Shown in pieces: positions 38,441-46,610 of a stretch of DNA of 64,000 nt. A model generated the notes under the pieces. It did no database searches. It was not told where the DNA came from and saw only the letters and a list, made by a program, of their open reading frames with translations. The first letter of the stretch is position 1, and each line of letters begins with the position of its first letter. Source of the stretch: Devosia ureilytica (GTDB taxonomy: Bacteria > Pseudomonadota > Alphaproteobacteria > Rhizobiales > Devosiaceae); assembly GCF_024273195.1 (NCBI RefSeq), contig NZ_JAMZCU010000003.1:248001-312000 (forward strand). The letters run 5' to 3'. A program made the position numbers and the translations under genes.

Positions 38441-38538
38441 CCGCCCCGAAACCATTCCCGTTCCCTCGGAAGAATGGCTCGGGGCGGATAGCCCGGGCGT
38501 CCCTAATCACCCGGGAACTCCCTCTCCCGTTGAGGGAA
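38441..38538. repeat. Cluster of hairpins between binding-protein and ATPase genes
   Basis: CCGCCCCGA..CCATTC (38441-38457) pairs with GAATGG..CGGGGCGG (38472-38487) with a small internal bulge. Then CCCGGG (38492-38497) pairs with CCCGGG (38510-38515), and TCCCTC / GAGGGA encloses 7 bases near 38519-38537. In the message this array lies just after the binding-protein gene and probably stabilises it or limits read-through. Confidence 0.6.
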
Positions 38539-38560
38539 GAAGGAGGAAGCTCGTGTGGCC

Positions 38561-39592
38561 TTACGGCAGCATGCGCTCTTCGGCGGGCGGCAGGTATTGC
38601 GCGTCGAACACGTCGGAGGCGGTGACATTGCCCTTGAGGCCCATAGAGATTTTGAGCGTTTCGATGGAGGCGGCAAGGCGCGCCTCATCGATACCGCCAA
38701 AACCGTTCTCGACCACATAGGGGGTCTTGATGTTCATCTCATTGGCCATTTCGAGTCGCTCGGTCTCGGTGTCGATATTGAGCGTTTCATTGCGCGCCAG
38801 CACTGCAGCGGCGCCGGCGGCCGGATCGGCCACAGCATCGGCAAAGCCCTTGGCCAGGGCACGCAGGAAGCCCTTCACGGCCTCCGGGTTCTCTTCGGCG
38901 AAAGTCTCGTTGACCATGATGGCATTGCCATAAAGGTTGAGACCGTGATCGGCGAACAGGATTGGCACAATATCCTCATCCGGCACGCCATTGGCCTTGA
39001 GATTAAGGATCACCGAGAAGGCGAAACCGAAGACGCCATCAACATCACCCGAGGCCAGCATCGGCTCGCGCACAGGGAAGCCAATGGATTCAAGCGTGAT
39101 GGCACTGTCGTCGATGCCGGCGGCTTCCTTGAAGGCCGCCCACTGCGCAAAGGCACCATCCGGCGGCGGCGCGCCGAGCTTCTTGCCTTCGAGGGACTTC
39201 GGGTCTTCAGTAATGCCCAGCGACTTGCGGCCCACCACCGAAAACACCGGCTTGTCATAGACCATCATCACAGCCTTGACCGGCTGCGCAGGATCTTCGT
39301 CGAGGAACTTGATCAGCGAATTGATATCGCCAAAGCCCAGTTGATAGGCGCCCGTCGCCACGCGGGGGATCGCTTCGACCGAGCCATTGCCGGTATCGAT
39401 GGTGACGTTAAGGCCTTCGGCGGCGAAATAGCCATTATCCTGGGCCAGGAGGAAGCCGGCGGCCGGGCCTTCAAAGCGCCAGTCCAGCGTCAGCTTGATA
39501 TCGGTCTGCGCAAAGGCAGGCAGCGCCACGCCTGAAACGGCGAGGCCCGCAGCCAGCGCCATTGCTGCGGAAAAACGGCGGCGTGAAAGCAT
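38561..39592 (-). CDS. NMT1/THI5-like ABC transporter binding protein
   Basis: A 343-residue exported protein with signal peptide MLSRRRFSAAMALAAGLAVSGVALPAFAQ. The mature start TDIKLTLDWRFEGPAAGFLLAQDNGYFAAEGLNV and VATGAYQLGFGDINSLIKFL are typical of NMT1-like proteins that bind pyrimidines, nitrate, sulfonates or riboflavin. No TPP or FMN riboswitch was seen upstream, so thiamine or flavin control is not indicated. Likely regulated through the 39689-39707 palindrome. Confidence 0.9.
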   Translation of the reverse strand: MLSRRRFSAAMALAAGLAVSGVALPAFAQTDIKLTLDWRFEGPAAGFLLAQDNGYFAAEGLNVTIDTGNGSVEAIPRVATGAYQLGFGDINSLIKFLDEDPAQPVKAVMMVYDKPVFSVVGRKSLGITEDPKSLEGKKLGAPPPDGAFAQWAAFKEAAGIDDSAITLESIGFPVREPMLASGDVDGVFGFAFSVILNLKANGVPDEDIVPILFADHGLNLYGNAIMVNETFAEENPEAVKGFLRALAKGFADAVADPAAGAAAVLARNETLNIDTETERLEMANEMNIKTPYVVENGFGGIDEARLAASIETLKISMGLKGNVTASDVFDAQYLPPAEERMLP

Positions 39593-39688
39593 GATTATGA
39601 CGTCCCCATATTGTTATGGGGAGAAATCAAGCGCAGCCAAATCCAACACGCAAGCAGATTCCGACTAAAACATCGCCATAAAAGTCAA

Positions 39689-39707
39689 ATGCCCAAATAT
39701 TGGGCAT
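39689..39707. promoter_or_regulatory. 19-base palindrome upstream of the NMT1-type transporter operon
   Basis: ATGCCCAA-ATA-TTGGGCAT, perfect 8-base arms. It lies 97 bases upstream of the binding-protein start and is directly followed on the minus strand by TTGACT, a candidate -35. It also lies 25 bases after the Lrp-type gene stop, so a role as a weak terminator is possible. Confidence 0.5.
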
Positions 39708-39731
39708 CGCGCCGCGTTTTAGCGCGTCTGC

Positions 39732-40196
39732 CTAGATCGGCAGACCCGTCCGGGCCTTGACGCGGCGAATGCTCATATTGGAATGGATGCGCGCCACGCC
39801 GGGCAGACGAGCGCTGAGCCGCCGGTGCAAAAGCTCGAAGTCCTCGTGATCGCGGCAAACGACACGCAGGATGTAATCAGACTGTCCAGCCATCAAATGG
39901 CACTCGAGGACTTCAGGAATATCCTGCACGGCCGCCTCAAAAGCATCGAGCGCCGCTTCGCTCTGACTGGTCAGACCGACCTCGATAAAAAATTGCATGG
40001 TAAAGCCGAGACGCGCCGCGTCGAGCTCGGCGTGATAGCCAGCAACATGGCCGGATTCCTCAAGGGACTTGATGCGGCGATGGCAGGCCGAGGGGGACAA
40101 GCCCACGCTTTCGCCCAGGACCTGCACACTGCGATGCGAATCACGCTGGAGCTCACGCAGAAGTTTTCGGTCGGTGGCATCGGGTTGTAGTGGCAT
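39732..40196 (-). CDS. Lrp/AsnC-family transcriptional regulator
   Basis: A 154-residue regulator, start MPLQPDATDRKLLRELQRDSH with GGAG upstream. N-terminal helix-turn-helix VLGESVGLSPSACHRRIKSLEESG, then a RAM effector domain (YHAELDAARLGFTMQFFIEVGL, GQSDYILRVVCRDHEDFE). It lies upstream of and in line with the NMT1-type ABC operon, which it may control in response to an amino acid or similar ligand. Confidence 0.93.
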   Translation of the reverse strand: MPLQPDATDRKLLRELQRDSHRSVQVLGESVGLSPSACHRRIKSLEESGHVAGYHAELDAARLGFTMQFFIEVGLTSQSEAALDAFEAAVQDIPEVLECHLMAGQSDYILRVVCRDHEDFELLHRRLSARLPGVARIHSNMSIRRVKARTGLPI

Positions 40197-40351
40197 GGGA
40201 CGCTCCACGCGGGTCAAAGGCAACCTGACCATGCGACCCAGCTGTGGCCAAATTCAAGCACACTACGCAAATGTACGAAGCTGCATGCCCGCAGTGCTGA
40301 AATAATGGTGAATGGCGCCCTAACCCGGGTCGGCGGTCCCGCTATGGGCGC

Positions 40352-40385
40352 AAAAAACAGGGCGCGAAACCGAAGTTTCGCGCCC
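40352..40385 (-). terminator. Strong intrinsic terminator
   Basis: On the minus strand an 11-base perfect stem GGGCGCGAAAC / GTTTCGCGCCC closed by a TTCG tetraloop, followed by TGTTTTTT. It is 210 bases beyond the response-regulator stop, so it may end a separate small RNA or the long 3' region of that message. Confidence 0.85.
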
Positions 40386-40590
40386 CTCCGGGGCAACCGA
40401 CAAAGGAGCGTCAGCCTCTGCCGGCCAGCCACCGTTCTATTGGCGGAGGCTCTGTTGGCGTTCCGCCGTTAGCGGGCCCGGACCGTCTCGTCGCGGCCGG
40501 TTCGCTTGCTCAACGGACGGGGCTGGCAGCAGTTCCCGTCAAATCGAAACTGCATTATTTTGTGATGGAAAGAGCCGACACCCGGTCAGA
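40352..40590 (-). ncRNA. Candidate small RNA or structured 3' region ending at a strong terminator
   Basis: The 364-base gap 40233-40596 holds no convincing protein frame. On the minus strand it contains possible stems, for example AGCCTC with GAGGCT about 27 bases apart, and ends at the UUCG-loop terminator 40352-40385. A terminator so far from the preceding gene often marks an sRNA. No promoter could be placed with confidence, so the 5' end is arbitrary. Positions 40233-40351, upstream of the Lrp-type gene, show nothing further. Confidence 0.35.
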
Positions 40591-40596
40591 CGTGGC

Positions 40597-41526
40597 TTAC
40601 AGCTCGAATGGCGCCTGAAGGGCCTGAATGGCCTTGATGGCGGCGGAGGCCCGGTTCTCGACGCCCAGCTTGGTGTAAACCTGTTCGAGGTGCTTGTTCA
40701 CCGTGCGCGGGCTAAGGCCGAGAATATCGCCAATGTCCTTGTTGGACTTGCCCCGGGCAATCCACAGCAGCACATCGCTTTCGCGCAATGTCAGGCCGAA
40801 ATGCTGGCGCAGGATTTCTTCTTGCCCTGCTTCCTCGGCACGGGCCAGCCGGAACAGGTATTCGTCGCCCCCAACAACGCCGAGATAGGCAAACTGCAGA
40901 CCGGGCGATGCCGCGACATCGAGCTCAAAGCCGCCACCAGGCGACAATCGATCCCCCTCGCCCAAGCGCCAGGCAACGAAGGAGCGCGACATCTCCGGCT
41001 GCTGTGCCGCGTCAACGCCGGAGCGTTCGAGCAGACGGTTGGCCTGCGGGGTCGACCACAACACCGCGCCCTCGGTGCCAAATGCCACCAGATGACGTCC
41101 GGCAGCATCGAGCGCAATGCGGGCGCTCTGGGCGCGGCGGGCATTGGCCAGGTGGACGCGAATGCGGGCCCGCAGCTCGTCGACATTGATGGGCTTGGAG
41201 AGATAATCGACGCCGCCGCTTTCGAGCGCATGCACGATATGCTCGGTCTCGGTCAGGCCGGTCATGAAAATGATTGGCACATGCGTGAGCGGCGCAAGCG
41301 CCTTCATCCGCTGGCAGGTCTCGAAGCCGTCGAGGCCCGGCATCACGGCGTCCATCAGCACGACGTCGGGCGTCACCCGCTCAACGATCTTGAGGGCAGC
41401 GTCGCCGCTGCGCGCCACAAGCACGGTGACCCCCGCCTGCTCCAGCGCCGTCGTGAGAAAGCCCAGCGACTCCGGGGAGTCGTCGACCAGAAGAACGATA
41501 TCCTGTTCCTTCTCAATCCGGCTCAT
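40597..41526 (-). CDS. LuxR/NarL-type response regulator with long central region
   Basis: A 309-residue regulator. The receiver at residues 1-125 has LLVDDSPESL, phospho-Asp in VVLMDAVMPGLDG and Lys in YLSKPINVDE. A 100-residue middle region resembling a PAS-like fold follows. The C-terminal 65 residues are a LuxR helix-turn-helix (LTLRESDVLLWIARGKSNKDIGDILGLSPRTVNKHLEQVYTKLGV). The start lies within the last 14 bases of the permease-kinase gene, so it is the cognate output and most likely regulates the divergent urea transporter operon. Confidence 0.92.
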   Translation of the reverse strand: MSRIEKEQDIVLLVDDSPESLGFLTTALEQAGVTVLVARSGDAALKIVERVTPDVVLMDAVMPGLDGFETCQRMKALAPLTHVPIIFMTGLTETEHIVHALESGGVDYLSKPINVDELRARIRVHLANARRAQSARIALDAAGRHLVAFGTEGAVLWSTPQANRLLERSGVDAAQQPEMSRSFVAWRLGEGDRLSPGGGFELDVAASPGLQFAYLGVVGGDEYLFRLARAEEAGQEEILRQHFGLTLRESDVLLWIARGKSNKDIGDILGLSPRTVNKHLEQVYTKLGVENRASAAIKAIQALQAPFEL

Positions 41527-44500
41527 GGCCCACCCGTTCCAGCGTCTCGGCGAAGCCGTCGAAGTCGAAATCCTGCATATGACGTCTCAGAGCATCGACC
41601 AGCGGCTGATTTTGTGGATCGCCCGCCAGTTCAACAAGCTTGGCATCGATCCCGCGCACATGACCGATTTGCCCCAGACTGGCGAGGTCGCGCAAGTGCC
41701 CCGCACCGGGCGAGCGCAGGCGCCCCTTCGGCTTCGCCGTCAGCAACGCCGCTTCATGGGTCCATTCCAGACCCAGATGCGCGCCCAGCTTGTCGATCAA
41801 CTGGCTAAGATCAAAGGGCTTTGCCAGCGTGTCACTGTGCCCGGCATCGGCGCTGGTTGGGTTGGCCCCGTCCCCGATATTGGCCGACAACATGATCATC
41901 GGCGCGGTAATGCCACGCTCACGCATAGCGCCGACCAGCGCCCAGCCACTCATGCCCGGCATGCGGATATCAACGAAGAACAGATCGGGCGCAACGCTGT
42001 CGAGCGCGGCAAGGCACGATGGGCCATCCACGGCAGTCAGCACGATGAAACCCAGCGGGGACAGCATTTCGCGCATCAGCTCGCGATGGTCATCATTATC
42101 ATCGACCACCATCAAGGTGCGCGGACTGCCCTGGTAGCCGATGATTTGCTGCACCGGCGCGAGGCGCTTGGTCGGGCGCTCCACCTTTGACAACATCAAC
42201 CGCGCCTGAAAGCGGGTGCCGACATCCACATTGCTGGACACCGTGATTTCCCCACCCAGTGTTTCAGTGAGCAGCTTGGTGATGGTGAGGCCCAGCCCCA
42301 ATCCCGGCGTAAAGCGGTTGCGCTCAGCCTCGCCGCGCACGAAGGGCTCGAAGATATGGTCGAGATCGGCCGGCGCAATGCCGCTGCCGCTGTCCTCGAC
42401 GGTAAAGCTCGCCACCTGCATCCGGTAACTGACTTCAAAGCTCACGTGGCCGACGCTGGTGAACTTGATGGCATTGGACAAGAGATTGACGAGGATCTGC
42501 CGCAGCCGCTTCTCGTCGGTCCGCACATAGACCGGCAAGGCCTTGGCCCGAACATGGCGGAATTCGAGCCCCTTGGCCTCGGCCTGCAGGCGGAACATGT
42601 CGACGATCTGGTCCAGGAAATCCTGAATGTTGATTTCGCTCGAATAGACCTGCAGCCGACCCGCCTCGATCTTGGAAATATCGAGCAACCCGTCAATCAG
42701 CCCGGACAGATGTTCGGCGCTACGGCGAATGACCTGCGCCGACCCGCGCCGGTTTTCCGGCAGTTGCGCATCACGTTCGAGGATTTGTGCATAGCCCATG
42801 ACCGCATTAAGCGGGGTGCGCAATTCATGACTGAGGCCAACGACATAGCGGCTCTTGGCCTGATTGGCGGCTTCGGCCTTTTCCTTGGCGCGCTGCAATT
42901 GGGCGTCGGTCTTGCCATGGGCGTCGATTTCCTTGAGCAGCAGCGTATTCTGGCGCGAACTTTCCTCTTCGGCCACAAGGCGGCTGTCATGGGCCAGCAC
43001 CAGGAACCAGGTCATCACCCCTGCCGCGACTGCAAAGACAAAGAACACGACCAGCAGCGTGCCGCCCACGACATCGGCTGTGTGAGGGGCCGAGCCGATG
43101 GCGAAATAGTAGATCAGCCCGAGAATGCTGCCGAGGATTGCGGTGGCCATGCCCATGGAGATGCCGTAGCGCCCCAGCCGGGTCTGGAGTTTTCCGATCA
43201 CCCATTGCGGCATAATGCTGGACGCGACCGCATGGGTCTGCGCCCGAAAATGCGCATGCGGCTTGCACATGTCATGGCAGCGCGCATCGAGCGAGCAGCA
43301 CAGCGAGCAAATCGGCGCCGCGTAGGCCGGGCACCAGGCCATGTCCTCGGGTTCGAACGGATGCTCGCAGATCGAACAGGTCAGCGACGTCTTGTCAGCC
43401 CAGGCTTTTCGCGGCTTGCGGGCCAGATAGTATTTGCCCTTGGTGGCCCAGGCGATGGTGGGCGAGGCGATGAAGCAGACGACCAGTGCGATATAGGGCG
43501 CCAGCGAGGCGGCCATCTCGCCAAAGACGCCGAAATGGGCCACCAGGGCAATGGTTGCCGAGATCAACATCGAGCCGACGCCGACCGGATTGATGTCATA
43601 AAGATGGGCCCGCTTGAACTCGATGCCGGGCGGGGCCAGGCCCAGGGGCTTGTTGATGAACAGGTCTGCCGAGATGGTGCACAGCCACGCCATGGCGATG
43701 ATCGAGAACATGCCCAGCGTTTCTTCGAGCAGCCGGTAGATGCCCAGCTCCATCAGCAGGAGCGCAATGGCCACATTGAACAGCAGCCAGACGACGCGCC
43801 CCGGGTGGCTATGCGTGAGGCGCGAAAAAAAGTTCGACCAGGCCAGAGACCCGGCATAGGCGTTCATGACGTTGATCTTGAGCTGGCTGACCACCACAAA
43901 GACGGCCATCAGCATCATGGCCACGAATTCATTGGGGATCATGTAGCCAAAAGCCACGGCGTACATATAGCCCGGTTCGGACGCATGCTCGGGCGCAACG
44001 CCGGCCGAGAGCGCCAGGAAGGCCAGGAACGAGCCGGCGATCAGCTTGGGCGCACCAACCACGACCCAGCCCGCCCCGGCGAGGAAAATGCCAAGCTTGT
44101 GCCGCCATTTCTGCGCCCCCGTTGCCGGCAGGAAGCGCAGGAAGTCGACCTGCTCGCCGATCTGGGTCATTAGCGCCAGGATAACCGCCGATGCGGCGCC
44201 GAACTTGGCGACGTCGAAGGGCGCGATGGTGCCCGCCGCGCCCTCGGGCTGCCCGAGCCCGGCAAAGGCGCGCCACAGGTCGAACTTCTCCCAATCCATA
44301 AAGGCAATGAAGAAGAAGGGGAGGACGTTGAGGACGATCCAGATCGGCTGGGTCAGCATCTGGAACGACGAGATCATGCGGATGCCATGGGTCACCAGCG
44401 GAATGACCACCAGCGCCGAAATGACATGCCCCGCCCAAAGCGGAATGCCGAAAGCCAATTGCAGCGCACTCGACATGATCGAGGCCTCAATGGCGAAAAG

Positions 44501-44881
44501 GATGAAGGTGAAGCTGGCATAGATCAGCGAGGTGATGGTCGAGCCGATATAGCCAAAGCTGGCGCCGCGGGTCAGCAGGTCCACATCGACGCCGTGCCGC
44601 GTCGCATAGCGGGCAATGGGCACGCCCACCAGGAGGATCGCAATCGAGGCGATCAGGATGGCGATCAGCGCATTGGTCGTACCATAGCTCAGCGTGATGG
44701 CGCCGCCGATAGCCTCGAGCGCCAGGAAGGAAATGGCACCGATGGCGGTTTGCGAAATGCGATCATTGGAAAAGCGCCGTGCCGACTTGGCAGTGAAGCG
44801 CAGCGCATAGTCTTCCAAGGTCTGGTTGGCCACCCAGCGATTATACTCGCGCCTGATCGGAATGATCCGCTGCCGTGCCAT
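41513..44881 (-). CDS. NCS1 permease-fused hybrid sensor histidine kinase
   Basis: A 1122-residue protein. Residues 1-480 form a complete NCS1 (purine-cytosine permease, CodB-like) unit of about 12 helices, with LEDYALRFTAKSARRFSNDRI at its start. Residues about 500-545 hold eight cysteines (LTCSICEHPF..WCPAY..ICSLCCSLDARCHDMCKP). Two more membrane helices lie at about 565-630. Kinase: H-box GLSHELRTPLNAVMGYA (near 682), NLLSNAIKFTSVGHV, VEDSGSGI and GLGLGLTITK. A C-terminal receiver has DLFFVDIRMPGMSG (near 972). The ATG at 44881 was chosen; a TTG 39 bases upstream is open but unneeded. Divergent from urtA, so urea or a nitrogen compound is the suspected ligand. Confidence 0.93.
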   Translation of the reverse strand: MARQRIIPIRREYNRWVANQTLEDYALRFTAKSARRFSNDRISQTAIGAISFLALEAIGGAITLSYGTTNALIAILIASIAILLVGVPIARYATRHGVDVDLLTRGASFGYIGSTITSLIYASFTFILFAIEASIMSSALQLAFGIPLWAGHVISALVVIPLVTHGIRMISSFQMLTQPIWIVLNVLPFFFIAFMDWEKFDLWRAFAGLGQPEGAAGTIAPFDVAKFGAASAVILALMTQIGEQVDFLRFLPATGAQKWRHKLGIFLAGAGWVVVGAPKLIAGSFLAFLALSAGVAPEHASEPGYMYAVAFGYMIPNEFVAMMLMAVFVVVSQLKINVMNAYAGSLAWSNFFSRLTHSHPGRVVWLLFNVAIALLLMELGIYRLLEETLGMFSIIAMAWLCTISADLFINKPLGLAPPGIEFKRAHLYDINPVGVGSMLISATIALVAHFGVFGEMAASLAPYIALVVCFIASPTIAWATKGKYYLARKPRKAWADKTSLTCSICEHPFEPEDMAWCPAYAAPICSLCCSLDARCHDMCKPHAHFRAQTHAVASSIMPQWVIGKLQTRLGRYGISMGMATAILGSILGLIYYFAIGSAPHTADVVGGTLLVVFFVFAVAAGVMTWFLVLAHDSRLVAEEESSRQNTLLLKEIDAHGKTDAQLQRAKEKAEAANQAKSRYVVGLSHELRTPLNAVMGYAQILERDAQLPENRRGSAQVIRRSAEHLSGLIDGLLDISKIEAGRLQVYSSEINIQDFLDQIVDMFRLQAEAKGLEFRHVRAKALPVYVRTDEKRLRQILVNLLSNAIKFTSVGHVSFEVSYRMQVASFTVEDSGSGIAPADLDHIFEPFVRGEAERNRFTPGLGLGLTITKLLTETLGGEITVSSNVDVGTRFQARLMLSKVERPTKRLAPVQQIIGYQGSPRTLMVVDDNDDHRELMREMLSPLGFIVLTAVDGPSCLAALDSVAPDLFFVDIRMPGMSGWALVGAMRERGITAPMIMLSANIGDGANPTSADAGHSDTLAKPFDLSQLIDKLGAHLGLEWTHEAALLTAKPKGRLRSPGAGHLRDLASLGQIGHVRGIDAKLVELAGDPQNQPLVDALRRHMQDFDFDGFAETLERVGHEPD

Positions 44882-45014
44882 TACTCGCTCAAGCCTTAAC
44901 CAATTCAGGGCGCTGCCCAAAAAATCGCCAAGGCTTGAATAGCACGAATTTTGCGGAAATCACGCGGTTTTTCAGGGCTTTCGCTGCTGTTGCGATTTCT
45001 GCCGGGCGGGGAGT

Positions 45015-45048
45015 TACGTCAATCGACGTATAGGGCGCCGGTTAAGAT
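45015..45048 (+). promoter_or_regulatory. Candidate urtA promoter with palindrome over the -35 region
   Basis: TACGTC-AATC-GACGTA (45015-45030) overlaps the expected -35 position of a -10 TAAGAT (45043-45048). The urtA ATG is 72 bases further. An overlapping dyad is where an activating LuxR-type response regulator would bind, and such a gene is divergently adjacent. No sigma-54 -24/-12 pair or NtrC dyad was seen in the gap. Confidence 0.5.
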
Positions 45049-45120
45049 GTGTCCCACAGTCCACACCAGACGCCTCCCAACGGTGTCTTCGGGGCTCAAC
45101 AGTTCTAGAGGGACAAACAT

Positions 45121-46422
45121 ATGAACATTTTCAGCGCAAAGAGCGCTCTGCTCGCTGCGGCCTTGGCCGGCAGCGTTTCGCTGTCCGCCGTGCCGGCAAT
45201 GGCACAGGACGACACCATCAAGGTGGGCATTCTCCACTCGCTCTCGGGCACGATGGCGATTTCGGAAACCACGCTCAAGGACACCATGCTGTTCCTGATC
45301 GAACAGCAGAATGCCAAGGGCGGCGTAATGGGCAAGATGCTCGAACCCGTCGTGGTCGACATTGCCTCGGACTGGCCGCTGGCCGCCGAACTGGCCCGCC
45401 AGTTGATCGAAGTCGATGAAGTCGATGCCGTGTTCGGCTGCTGGACCTCGGTGTGCCGCAAGTCGGTGCTGCCGGTTTTCGAAGAACTCAACTCGCTGCT
45501 CTTCTACCCCGTCCAATACGAAGGTGAAGAATCCCAGCGCAACGTGTTTTACACCGGCGCCTCCCCGAACCAGCAGGCTATTCCGGCTGTCGACTACCTG
45601 ATGAGCGAAGACGGTGGTTCCGTCGAGCGTTGGGTGCTGGCCGGTACGGACTATGTCTACCCCCAGACCACCAACAAGATCCTTGAGCAGTACCTGCTCG
45701 ACAAGGGTGTGGCCGCCGAAGACATCATGATCAACTACACGCCTTTCGGTCATTCCGATTGGCAGACCATCGTCTCCGACATCAAGGCCTTCGGTTCGGC
45801 CGGCAAGAAGACTGCCGTGGTTTCGACCATCAATGGCGACGCCAACGTGCCGTTCTATCGCGAACTGGGCAACCAGGGCGTGATGGCCGAGGACATCCCG
45901 GTTGTGGCCTTCTCGGTTGGCGAAGAAGAACTCTCGGGCTTCGACACCACCCCGCTGGTGGGTCACCTGGCTGCCTGGAACTACTTCATGTCGGTCGATA
46001 CCCCCGAAAACGCTGCCTTCATCGCTGACTGGCAGGCTTTCATCGGCTCGGAAGACCGCGTCACCAACGACCCGATGGAAGCCCATATGATTGGCTTCAA
46101 CCTTTGGGTTAAGGCTGTCGAGGCCGCCGGCACCACCGACGCCGACGCCGTCATCGACGCCATCGTTGGCCTCGAAACCCCGAACCTGACCGGCGGCATC
46201 GCCAAGATGCTCCCCAACCACCACATCACCAAGCCGGTGCTGATCGGTGAAATCCAGGACGACGGTCAGTTCTTCGTGGTCTGGGAAACCGAAGACCTCG
46301 TCCCCGGCGACGCATGGTCCGACTTCCTGCCCGAGAGCAAGATGCTCGAAGCCGATTGGACTGCGCCGATCAGCTGCGGCAACTACAACACCGAAACCAG
46401 CACCTGCGGTTCGGCAATGTAA
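45121..46422 (+). CDS. urtA: Urea ABC transporter binding protein UrtA
   Basis: A 433-residue exported protein with signal peptide MNIFSAKSALLAAALAGSVSLSAVPAMAQ. The mature start IKVGILHSLSGTMAISETTLKDTMLFLIEQQNAKGG and VFGCWTSVCRKSVLPVFEELNSLLFYPVQYEGEE are diagnostic for UrtA. It binds urea in the periplasm for the UrtBCDE importer. A 9-base stem (46430-46438 with 46447-46455) and a large repeat follow the gene, consistent with high binding-protein expression. Confidence 0.98.
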   Translation: MNIFSAKSALLAAALAGSVSLSAVPAMAQDDTIKVGILHSLSGTMAISETTLKDTMLFLIEQQNAKGGVMGKMLEPVVVDIASDWPLAAELARQLIEVDEVDAVFGCWTSVCRKSVLPVFEELNSLLFYPVQYEGEESQRNVFYTGASPNQQAIPAVDYLMSEDGGSVERWVLAGTDYVYPQTTNKILEQYLLDKGVAAEDIMINYTPFGHSDWQTIVSDIKAFGSAGKKTAVVSTINGDANVPFYRELGNQGVMAEDIPVVAFSVGEEELSGFDTTPLVGHLAAWNYFMSVDTPENAAFIADWQAFIGSEDRVTNDPMEAHMIGFNLWVKAVEAAGTTDADAVIDAIVGLETPNLTGGIAKMLPNHHITKPVLIGEIQDDGQFFVVWETEDLVPGDAWSDFLPESKMLEADWTAPISCGNYNTETSTCGSAM

Positions 46423-46463
46423 CGACCCCACATGGGGCACGACATCGCCCCATGTTCGACTTG

Positions 46464-46577
46464 CCCCCTCCCCCTTGAGGGGAGGGCTGGGGTGGGGGTG
46501 TCCAGGGATAATCAGGCTCTAGCGGTCTGAGATGATCCGACACCCCCATCCCTAACCCTTCCCCTCAAGGGGAGGGG
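46464..46577. repeat. Nested REP-like palindrome between urtA and urtB
   Basis: Two arms of about 39 bases (46464-46502 and 46539-46577) are imperfect inverted copies; each arm itself contains the small palindrome CCCCTCC..CTTGAGGGGA. The centre is about 36 bases. The form resembles mobile intergenic palindromes dispersed in alphaproteobacterial genomes. Its place after urtA suggests a role in message stability. Confidence 0.75.
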
Positions 46578-46610
46578 AACTTCTCCCGAACCGACAAGGA
46601 CGACCAAGCG

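Noticed and set aside
39593..39731. TPP or FMN riboswitch ahead of the NMT1-type transporter
   Set aside because: The conserved CTGAGA and related boxes are absent; only short palindromes are present.
42356..44173. A 605-codon open frame on the plus strand opposite the permease-kinase gene
   Set aside because: Composition is rich in His, Gly and Gln as expected for the antisense of a GC-rich gene; no ribosome site and no domain. The minus-strand frame carries clear motifs.
44882..45120. Sigma-54 promoter or NtrC site for urtA
   Set aside because: No GG-N10-GC pair with the right context and no TGCACC-type dyad could be found by eye.
45019..46440. A 473-codon minus-strand open frame opposite urtA
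   Set aside because: The plus strand encodes a complete UrtA with signal peptide; the antisense frame has no start signal or recognisable domain.
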